A stretch of DNA of 32,821 bases from an uncultured Rhodospirillales bacterium (GTDB taxonomy: Bacteria > Pseudomonadota > Alphaproteobacteria > Acetobacterales > Acetobacteraceae), in NCBI GenBank assembly GCA_903924855.1, contig CAIYCW010000106.1:1-32821 (forward strand), given 5' to 3'. Under the pieces are notes generated by a model, which had not been told where the DNA came from, did not search any database, and was given only the letters and a program-made list of their open reading frames with translations. The position numbers and the translations under genes were made by a program. Every line of letters begins with the position of its first letter. The first letter of the stretch is position 1. Below are positions 25,579-32,036 of this stretch, piece by piece.

Positions 25579-26661
25579 ATGGAACGCGCAATTCGCTGCA
25601 TGGCCATGCGGGGCGGCACCTCCAAGGGCCTGTATTTCCTGGCCTCCGACCTGCCATCCGACATCCCGACCCGAGACGCCGTGCTGCTGGCCGCGATGGG
25701 CTCACCTGACATCCGCCAGATCGACGGCATGGGCGGCGCCGATCCCCTCACCAGCAAGATCGCCGTCGTCAGCCCCCCCACCCGGCCGGATGCGGACATC
25801 GACTATCTCTTCCTGCAATGCGTGGTGGACGAAGCCCGCATCGATCCCTCGCAGAACTGCGGCAACATCCTCGCCGGCATCGCAGCCTTCGGCATCCTCC
25901 GCGGCCTGATCCAACCGCAGGGCGACATCACCCGTGTGCGCATCCACATGGTCAACTCGCAGAACGTGGCCGTCGCCACCATCGAAACCCCAGGCGGCAT
26001 CCCCAACTTCGAAGGCCAGGCCCGGATCGACGGCGTGCCCGGCACCTCCGCCCCGGTGCTGATCGACTTTCTCGACGTCGCCGGCTCCACCTGCGGCGCC
26101 CTGCTGCCCACCGGCAACGCACGAGACAGCGTGCTCGGCGTCGATGTCACCTGCATCGACAACGGCATGCCCGTCGTCCTGATGGCCGCCTCTGATTTCG
26201 GCCTCACCGGCACCGAAACGCCCGAGGCGATGGAGGCCAATGCCGAGCTCCGCGCCCGGGTCGAGGCCATCCGCCTCGCCATCGGCCCCATGATGAACCT
26301 CGGAGACGTCACCAAGAAAACCGTCCCCAAGATGTGCCTGATCTCACCCCCCGCCAATGGCGGCGCCATCGGCACCCGCAACTTCATCCCGCACCGCGTC
26401 CACAAGACCATCGGCGTCCTCGGCGCCGTCTCGGTTGCCACCGCCTGCGTCCTGCCCGGCTCGGTGGCGGACGGCATCGCCATCCTTCCGGCGGACGGCA
26501 CGCTGAGGCTGGACGTCGAGCACCCCACCGGCTTCTTCACCGTCGATCTAGAGGTCGAACACCAGAACGCCACCATCCACGTCCGAAGATCCGCCCTCCT
26601 CCGCACCACCCGCCGCCTCATGGACGGCCACGTCTACATCCCCGCCAAACTCTGGCCGTAG
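25579..26661 (+). CDS. galD: 4-oxalomesaconate tautomerase (PrpF/GalD family)
   Basis: The 360-residue product begins RCMAMRGGTSKGLYFLASDLP and has DGMGGADPLTSKIAVVSPP, QNCGNILAGIAAFGILRGLI and GALLPTGNARD, motifs of the PrpF family of diaminopimelate-epimerase-fold isomerases. Within this family it looks like GalD/LigU, which act on 4-oxalomesaconate from gallate or protocatechuate 4,5-cleavage, rather than aconitate isomerase. Cys108 in QNCGN is a likely acid/base residue. It lies three bases after the dioxygenase gene. The TAG stop codon at 26659-26661 lies inside a dispersed repeat copy, so the last few residues may be set by that repeat. Confidence 0.85.
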   Translation: MERAIRCMAMRGGTSKGLYFLASDLPSDIPTRDAVLLAAMGSPDIRQIDGMGGADPLTSKIAVVSPPTRPDADIDYLFLQCVVDEARIDPSQNCGNILAGIAAFGILRGLIQPQGDITRVRIHMVNSQNVAVATIETPGGIPNFEGQARIDGVPGTSAPVLIDFLDVAGSTCGALLPTGNARDSVLGVDVTCIDNGMPVVLMAASDFGLTGTETPEAMEANAELRARVEAIRLAIGPMMNLGDVTKKTVPKMCLISPPANGGAIGTRNFIPHRVHKTIGVLGAVSVATACVLPGSVADGIAILPADGTLRLDVEHPTGFFTVDLEVEHQNATIHVRRSALLRTTRRLMDGHVYIPAKLWP

Positions 26662-26690
26662 GCCAGAAAAGCGAAGCATCATCCGCCATC
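26656..26690. repeat. Dispersed GTAGG...GCGAAGC...ATCCGCC repeat, copy 1
   Basis: The segment runs CCGTAGGCCAGAAAAGCGAAG then CATCATCCGCC. It is a partly decayed copy of the proteobacterial repeat with a GTAGGGCGGA arm, a GCGAAGC core and a TCCGCC arm. It provides the stop codon of the tautomerase gene. A better copy follows 31 bases later. Confidence 0.7.
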
Positions 26691-26721
26691 CAACAAACGC
26701 CCCCCCCAAAAAACCCCGCCC

Positions 26722-26757
26722 CCGTAGGGCGGAAAAGGCGAAGCCGTCATCCGCCAA
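26722..26757. repeat. Dispersed GTAGG...GCGAAGC...ATCCGCC repeat, copy 2
   Basis: GTAGGGCGGA, GGCGAAGCC and TCATCCGCC follow each other at 26724-26755. The arms GGCGGA and TCCGCC are complementary and would form a hairpin. Same orientation as copy 1. The rest of 26691-26869 is C-rich low-complexity DNA (runs of up to nine C and several A runs) with no gene that I can support. Confidence 0.75.
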
Positions 26758-26869
26758 CCCCCATCACGGCCCCCCATCCCACACCGCCGCAACACCCACC
26801 CCCCCCAACCACCCCACAAAAAAATAAACAACCCGGAACAAAAACGACGCACCTCCACCCCACACCCTC

Positions 26870-27637
26870 TCACCGAACCTTCCCAAACCCCTCCCGCCGC
26901 GCCCAGCTCAACATCCCCCGCGGCAACGGAATCCGCCCCCAATCAATCTTGGCCCGAGGCATCCGCTTCTTCCTCACAAGCACGGGCCTGGCCGCCCGCA
27001 CCACCGGCACCACGCCCGGCCGCAGCAACGCCGTCTCAACCGCCAGCGCCCGGCACAACGGGCCCAACACCCGCCCCGCCTGCGGACACGCGGTCAGCAG
27101 CGCCACCATCTCAGGCTGCGTCAGCACAAACCGAAGCTGCGCCGAAAACCCCGCCGCCTCATGCGAGCAGGCCCCAACCAGCCACCCAAACTTCCCCGGC
27201 CAAAGCCGCGTCACAAGCCGCACCCGCGCACCCGCAGGCCGAACCCAGGCCGGAGCCTGACCCGCCGGATCCTGACCCACCGGAGTCTGACCCGCCGGAA
27301 TCTGCCCCGAACTCTCCCCAATATCCCCCGTCATTGCGCGCGAAGCGCAGCAATCCACCGCGGTCGTAGGCCCCGCCTGCGCCGAATCCGGCCCAGCCAC
27401 CCCCGCCAGCGCCACCCCAGCCCCCGCTCGAGCCCCCCGCCGCAAAACCCGCCCAGCCCGAACCCGGGCCCCCAGGCCCTCCATCAGCCGGTCAAACTCC
27501 CCCAGCCGCCGATACAGCAGAAACATCAAAAACGGCGCCAACCACCCCCGCGCCCGCCAAACCCCCACACGCCCCCGCATGCCACGAATCACGTCGGGCA
27601 GGCTCACAGCACGGGGAAGGGACGTCTCGATCTCCAT
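26870..27637 (-). CDS. Uncharacterised basic protein, family seen in Acetobacteraceae
   Basis: The 255-residue product begins MEIETSLPRAVSLPDVIRGMRGRVGVWRARGWLAPFLMFLLYRRLGEF, then has an arginine- and alanine-rich stretch, then a conserved-looking core FGWLVGACSHEAAGFSAQLRFVLTQPEMVALL with PQAGRVLGPLCRALAVE, and a tail IDWGRIPLPRGMLSWARREGFGKVR. From memory this layout is shared by uncharacterised proteins of Acetobacteraceae, with no known function; that is recognition only. The linker (about residues 93-130) contains a dispersed repeat and a four-copy five-residue tandem repeat, so the gene has grown by in-frame insertions. ATG 27637 has GAGG at a suitable distance. Its opposite strand is open too, giving proline-rich shadow frames. 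Confidence 0.65.
   Translation of the reverse strand: MEIETSLPRAVSLPDVIRGMRGRVGVWRARGWLAPFLMFLLYRRLGEFDRLMEGLGARVRAGRVLRRGARAGAGVALAGVAGPDSAQAGPTTAVDCCASRAMTGDIGESSGQIPAGQTPVGQDPAGQAPAWVRPAGARVRLVTRLWPGKFGWLVGACSHEAAGFSAQLRFVLTQPEMVALLTACPQAGRVLGPLCRALAVETALLRPGVVPVVRAARPVLVRKKRMPRAKIDWGRIPLPRGMLSWARREGFGKVR
27249..27308. repeat. Four-copy 15-bp tandem repeat inside the hypothetical gene
   Basis: Copies at 27249, 27264, 27279 and 27294 follow the consensus GCCGGAGYCTGACCC with one to three changes each. On the minus strand they encode repeats of GQxP(A/V), a flexible linker. Confidence 0.85.
27330..27358. repeat. GTCATTGCG...GCAATCCA REP-like element inside the coding region
   Basis: The plus strand reads GTCATTGCGCGCGAAGCG then CAGCAATCCA. 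This is the widespread proteobacterial element whose reverse strand begins TGGATTGCTGCGCTTCGC and ends GCAATGAC. Its TTGC and GCAA arms can form a hairpin. It lies in frame in the gene at 26870-27637 (residues about 93-103) without creating a stop. Confidence 0.75.
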
Positions 27638-28040
27638 CCACCAGCCTCTTCCACGCGGAGTGGCTGAGTTCAAGATTTTTGAACACGCTTAGGTGAAACC
27701 ACGGACCACCATTCGCCGAAGCGTCCCACCGCAAAGACCTCACAGCGAACGCCCAGCGCGGCGGCCTCGCCATGGCGAGCACACGATGATAGGAGCGCTA
27801 CGCGGTCCGTTCTCTGGGCTTGCTAGGTTCGCAATAGAGGAAGGTGTTGTTTTCGGAAGTTTTGCGCCGATCATCATTGGTTACAGACTGGTCGCTCGGG
27901 TCCGAAACCTGCTGTTCGTTCAGAGCCCGGCACCGCCGTTGGGCTAGACTCAATTAGCTTCTGTGTGGTGGACTGCCGACTTTAGTTGCGGCGCAACAGA
28001 ACCTCGGCAGAAACCGCGCATAACGCCTTCTGGAGATACC
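27638..28040. other. Intergenic region, left edge of the atypical segment
   Basis: From about 27665 the base composition becomes more balanced and the C-rich texture ends. A short palindrome TTCAA-GATTT-TTGAA lies at 27669-27683. Open frames on both strands (27693-27947 plus; 27492-27782 minus) show no recognisable domain and no ribosome site, so I do not call genes. It must hold the promoter of the TIR gene, but I cannot place it. The region could contain a decayed gene. Confidence 0.5.
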
Positions 28041-30614
28041 ATGCTTCCAACAGTTTTTCTGTCGCTTGAGGGCACCGAACAAGGGTTCGTCGAGAAAGTC
28101 CGCCGTTTCCTGCCCGACGGCCTCGCCTACTTCTATCCGCGGAGCTTCGCTAATGGGGAGGAGCTGATCGGGGCGATGGAGGACCGCGTCGGCAAGGCAT
28201 CTATCTTTGTGCTGTTCGCGTCCAAGAAGGCGTTGAAGTCTCCATGGGTCGGCTTCGAGATCGACCGCGCCCGCCTTGCTAAGATTAAAGACAAGCGGTT
28301 CCGAGTGCTTGTCATGCCGATTGGCTCTGACGTCTCGCACGCCGATTTGCCCGCTTGGATGCGTGAGTACTGGGTGGGCCGCGTTGGGGACGCGCCACGC
28401 GAGATCGCACGCTATATTCGCAAGGTGCTGGTGACCGGCCCACTTAGCCACCTCCCAGGTGCTCAAGTGTATGGACGCGGTGCACTTGTCGACACGGCAG
28501 TAAACGCAATCAACGACGTCGTGCTTCGCACCGAGCAGTCCCCAAACGTGCTCGTATTGGCTGGTCCGCTCGGCATCGGGCGTCGCACGTTCAGCCGTCG
28601 TTTGCTAGCAGAGGCGTTCCCTGGGACGCCCGAACTATCGTTCGGCCCCGAATTTGTTCTGCCCCGCTTCGCTGATCTCGCCGATCTCTACCGTGCATTG
28701 CGCCAAGAGGTTGAAACCGACCTGCCGTTGCACTCAATCGGCGAAGACCTGAACGCGTTCAACGAGGCGTCCGTTGACGAGCAGGCACACGAGATCGCGC
28801 TCCGGTTCGCTCATTTCGCCGAAATTGGCCAAGCCGTAACGATCGTGACGGGTAATGGGATATTAGACGACGGGGGATTTCTAAAACCGTGGGCTGTGGC
28901 GCTATTTAAGAAGCTAGCGGAGGATCGGCGGGTAAAGCTCGTGGTGGCGTCAAACCGCCTCATTCAACAGAGAGAGCTAGGTGCCCACTCGAACGTCATA
29001 CAGGTTCATGTTCCCGCTCTCAGGGAGGCTGACATTCGGGCATTGATGATCGGCACAGCTACAGCTACCGGGGCGAAGCCGGCGCTGCCCAGCGACGAGG
29101 TAATCCGGGTAATCGGCGGACACCCAGCGATCGCCCGTGCGACGGCTGCACTGGTCGCGCAGGCGGGCCCCGCGGTACTGGACGCAAACCCGGCCGACCT
29201 GTACTCCCTTCAAGAAGAAGTATTAGGTGACAGCCTGGAATTCGCGCGGCGCACGCCGATTGAGCGTGACATTCTATCGGTGCTGAGCTGGGTGCCGCAG
29301 CTCGCAGGCGACACGCTACGCCGTGTTATGGTCGAACGCCATGAGATTGCGCCCGAGTGCTTTGCCGAGGAGATGTCGAGGTTAGTGTTAGCCTGCTTAG
29401 TCGAGGTGTCGGGACCAAACTACCTGATCTCTTCGCCAGTCCGATCGCTGTTCCGCCGGCTCCACGGATATGGCTCGACCGAACTGCTGACAGCGTTCTC
29501 GGCAGCGCTGAAGGATGAATTCGATCGCACCAAGCAAGACGGTGAACTTCGCGCCGAACTGTTCGACGCAGTCGCATTTATGGCCGCGATTGAGGGAGGC
29601 ACACTGCCTTCAGAGATGAAAGATCTACTTCTGCCCTCAACGCTGCAGGAGGTGGTGAAAGAGACGTATGATCGCGGCCATGACGATCTCGAGGCGCTGC
29701 GCCGCGTGGTCCTTTGGGGATCTTCTGCCCTGAAGGGCAAGATGGACGAAACCACGCGTGAGGAGATCCTGACCTACGTGTTGCGGGCGCGCGTTCGTCT
29801 GCACGATGACGCGCTGGAGGTCGAACGGCTGCTCGAGCTATTCGAGCAGCGCTACTACCGTTCACGCTTCTATATGAGGGCCTTCTACCTGCGCGTTGGC
29901 AAAGGCGATTTGAAGGGCGCAGTCGCCCAACTCGTGCAGGCACGTGAAGTCGGCAAATACATCAAGCTTGTCATCGGTGACCTCGCCCGCTGCTACCAGC
30001 GGCTCGGATGGTGGCCTGCACTTCAAGATTTAGTACGCGAGCAAGAGGCTCACATTGGACGCAACCCTGTATTGCTGGACGTGCAGGCAGGTATGCTGAT
30101 TGCGCAAGGCAACTGGCAGGCGGCGGAGCAGGTGATCAGGAAGTTGCGGACTGACCATCGCCAAGGAACTTACGCTGACGGGCGGCAAGCGATGCTCATA
30201 ATGCGTCGCGATCAAGACTTCGCGGGTGCACAGGCGATGCTGACGCGGGTGTTGGAGAATAGTTCAGGCGGTCAGACTTTTCTCCGACGGCTCCGCGCAG
30301 TGGCGGCCGCATCGGCCGGCGACTTGCACGTTGCTCGCGAAGACGCCGCGTTCCTTAAAGCGCGCGGCGCGCCAGGAGCTGTAGCTGGTATTGAGGCACG
30401 GATCAGGTTGGCGCAAAAGGATTATGGAGGTGCCGAGGCCGCGCTGATCAGTGTTGGGGCGCTCAGTGGTCCAGACGAGCTCTTGCGCGCGCGCATCTTA
30501 GAAGCTCGTGCCGATGACCCCGCGACGCCGTTCGCCCAGCGCGAGCAACTGCGTCGCGAGGCAGCTTTGATTCGTGGGCGCAACCGCATGGACGAGTACG
30601 ACTTCGAGCACTGA
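28041..30614 (+). CDS. TIR - STAND-like NTPase - TPR protein, candidate anti-phage defence
   Basis: The 857-residue product has three parts. Residues 1-135 form a TIR domain: VFLSLEGTEQGFVEKVRRFLP, a central ASIFVLFASKKAL strand and SPWVGFEIDRA, where Glu73 four residues after Trp69 matches the catalytic glutamate of NAD-cleaving TIR domains. Residues about 150-400 resemble a STAND/AAA NTPase, but the P-loop reads AGPLGIGRRTF, with Arg181 in place of the usual lysine. Helical repeats with TPR character follow (about 600-850, YYRSRFYMRAFYLRVGKGDLKGAV, QGNWQAAEQVIRKLR, DFAGAQAMLTRVLE). This is the layout of bacterial NLR-like sensors that deplete NAD on phage infection. GGAG five bases upstream supports ATG 28041. 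TTA and other rare codons mark it as foreign. No partner gene is visible. Confidence 0.85.
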   Translation: MLPTVFLSLEGTEQGFVEKVRRFLPDGLAYFYPRSFANGEELIGAMEDRVGKASIFVLFASKKALKSPWVGFEIDRARLAKIKDKRFRVLVMPIGSDVSHADLPAWMREYWVGRVGDAPREIARYIRKVLVTGPLSHLPGAQVYGRGALVDTAVNAINDVVLRTEQSPNVLVLAGPLGIGRRTFSRRLLAEAFPGTPELSFGPEFVLPRFADLADLYRALRQEVETDLPLHSIGEDLNAFNEASVDEQAHEIALRFAHFAEIGQAVTIVTGNGILDDGGFLKPWAVALFKKLAEDRRVKLVVASNRLIQQRELGAHSNVIQVHVPALREADIRALMIGTATATGAKPALPSDEVIRVIGGHPAIARATAALVAQAGPAVLDANPADLYSLQEEVLGDSLEFARRTPIERDILSVLSWVPQLAGDTLRRVMVERHEIAPECFAEEMSRLVLACLVEVSGPNYLISSPVRSLFRRLHGYGSTELLTAFSAALKDEFDRTKQDGELRAELFDAVAFMAAIEGGTLPSEMKDLLLPSTLQEVVKETYDRGHDDLEALRRVVLWGSSALKGKMDETTREEILTYVLRARVRLHDDALEVERLLELFEQRYYRSRFYMRAFYLRVGKGDLKGAVAQLVQAREVGKYIKLVIGDLARCYQRLGWWPALQDLVREQEAHIGRNPVLLDVQAGMLIAQGNWQAAEQVIRKLRTDHRQGTYADGRQAMLIMRRDQDFAGAQAMLTRVLENSSGGQTFLRRLRAVAAASAGDLHVAREDAAFLKARGAPGAVAGIEARIRLAQKDYGGAEAALISVGALSGPDELLRARILEARADDPATPFAQREQLRREAALIRGRNRMDEYDFEH

Positions 30615-31085
30615 TAGGCCATTCCGCCATTGGCGCGGCGACCTAATCGCACGCCAGTTGGGTCCGGCAGAGATGGCCAGTAACAAAATTTCATTTCGAA
30701 AAAGATTGGAAATCGAAGGTGGCGAGAACACAGCCGTCCTCTCCGCACCTCAAGGGATGCCACGCCGCCTTTCTATACGTAGAAACCCGAAAACGGTCAG
30801 TCCGAAATCGCCTACTTGAAGTCATCTGCTGCTGCCGACCAACGCTTGGGCGACGCGGTGCCTCATCACGCTGCTTCCGCCACCGCCGGCCGTCCCCTGC
30901 GTAACCATCCTCAATGTACTCATAGCGCGAAATCCACCCCGTCTTCGCAATCACCACATCCAGCAAACGCGCCCCCCCGCCGCCAACCGCCGATGCGCAA
31001 CCCCCCACCCCACCCCTCCCGTCCCACCCACAACTCCGCTACAACACCCCAAAGGAAAGCCATCCCAGGCGTGAAGGAGCGCGCA
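30615..31085. other. Gap after the TIR gene, right edge of the atypical segment
   Basis: This 471-base stretch keeps the lower-GC texture until about 30,880 and then returns to C-rich host-like DNA. A minus-strand frame at 30691-31008 encodes 105 residues with a plausible-looking part (LLDVVIAKTGWISRYEYIEDGYAGDG) but no ribosome site or known domain; it may be a gene remnant. A hairpin TTTCTA-TACG-TAGAAA lies at 30770-30785. The last 60 bases carry the AAGGAG ribosome site (31074-31079) of the next gene. Confidence 0.5.
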
Positions 31086-31976
31086 ATGCCGTTCAGTTCC
31101 ATAGCAATCATCGGCTTCGGCGAGGTCGGCCGCATCTTCGCCCGCGACCTGCGCGCAGGCGGCCTCGCGCGCATCACCGCCTATGACGTGCGCACCGTCC
31201 CACCGGAGGAGGGGGTCCGCTTCGCATCCTCAGCGGTGGAGGCCGTGTCAGACGCCGATCTGGTCATCTGCTCCGTCACCGCCGGCTCCGCCATCGAAGC
31301 CCTGCAAGCCGCCCTCCCAGGCCTCGGCCACGCCCCCTTCGTGCTGGACGTCAACTCCGTCTCCCCCGGCACCAAACAGCAGGCCGAACGCGCCGTCCGC
31401 GCCGCCCGCGGCCGCTACGTCGAAGCCGCCGTCATGGCCTCCGTCCCCCCCAAGGGCCTCGCCACCCCCATGTGGCTCGGCGGCGCCGATGCCGCAGCCT
31501 TCATCGTGGCCGCCGACGGGCTCGGCATGGATCTGCGCGTCTATTCGGATGAGGTCGGCGGCGCCTCCTCGGTCAAGATGTGCCGCTCCATCATGATCAA
31601 GGGGCTCGAGGCGCTCACCACCGAATGCATGCAAACCGCCCGGCATTACGGCGTCGAGCAGCAGGTGATGGACAGCCTCGGCGACACGCTGCCCCACGAG
31701 GATTGGCGCAAACTCGCCCGCTACGTCATCAGCCGCGCGCTGATCCACGGCAAGCGCCGCTCGGAGGAGGTGCTGGAAGTCGCCGTCACCGTGCGCGAGG
31801 CCGGCATCCCGCCGATCATGAGCACCGCCATCGCCGAACGCCAGGCCCTGGCCGCCGTGCAGGGCACAATGCTGCCGGCCGAGATCCGCAACGGCACCGA
31901 TCTGGACGCGCTGCTCGATGCACTCCTTGCCCAACGGCAGGCTTTGCAGGCAGTTTCGCAACAGGCGGCGCAATAG
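31086..31976 (+). CDS. NAD(P)-dependent dehydrogenase with DUF1932 C-terminal domain
   Basis: The 296-residue product belongs to the 6-phosphogluconate/3-hydroxyisobutyrate dehydrogenase superfamily. The Rossmann motif GFGEVGRIFARDL is at about residues 9-21; DVNSVSPGTKQQ is the substrate loop, and SSVKMCRSIMIKGLEALTTECM carries the conserved lysine of the superfamily within the DUF1932-type helical domain. It would oxidise a hydroxy acid in the cytoplasm; the substrate is unknown. AAGGAG six bases upstream supports ATG 31086. Because its base composition is host-like and relatives often occur in aromatic or sugar-acid clusters, I infer it may be the continuation of the 22148-26661 cluster, separated by the inserted segment. 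Confidence 0.88.
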   Translation: MPFSSIAIIGFGEVGRIFARDLRAGGLARITAYDVRTVPPEEGVRFASSAVEAVSDADLVICSVTAGSAIEALQAALPGLGHAPFVLDVNSVSPGTKQQAERAVRAARGRYVEAAVMASVPPKGLATPMWLGGADAAAFIVAADGLGMDLRVYSDEVGGASSVKMCRSIMIKGLEALTTECMQTARHYGVEQQVMDSLGDTLPHEDWRKLARYVISRALIHGKRRSEEVLEVAVTVREAGIPPIMSTAIAERQALAAVQGTMLPAEIRNGTDLDALLDALLAQRQALQAVSQQAAQ

Positions 31977-32036
31977 GCCAATCCCTGCGTCATTCCCCCC
32001 CGCCCCACCAAAAAGACGACGAGGAAACCAACCATC

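Noticed and set aside
26691-26869. C-runs and A-runs considered as a CRISPR or other array
   Set aside because: No regular repeat-spacer spacing; only low-complexity DNA plus one dispersed repeat copy.
26334-27260. Proline- and histidine-rich plus-strand frame (and 27161-27667)
   Set aside because: Overlaps the galD end in another frame, then runs antisense to the gene at 26870-27637; low-complexity residues come from C-rich DNA.
27786-27947. Small hydrophobic frame MIGALRGPFSGLARFAIEEGV before the TIR gene
   Set aside because: No ribosome site, no recognisable family, and no coding-like codon pattern; kept only as part of the intergenic description.
30770-30785. TTTCTA-TACG-TAGAAA hairpin as a terminator or attachment site
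   Set aside because: Short A/T-rich stem with no T-run, 155 bases after the TIR gene, and no matching copy found at the left edge.
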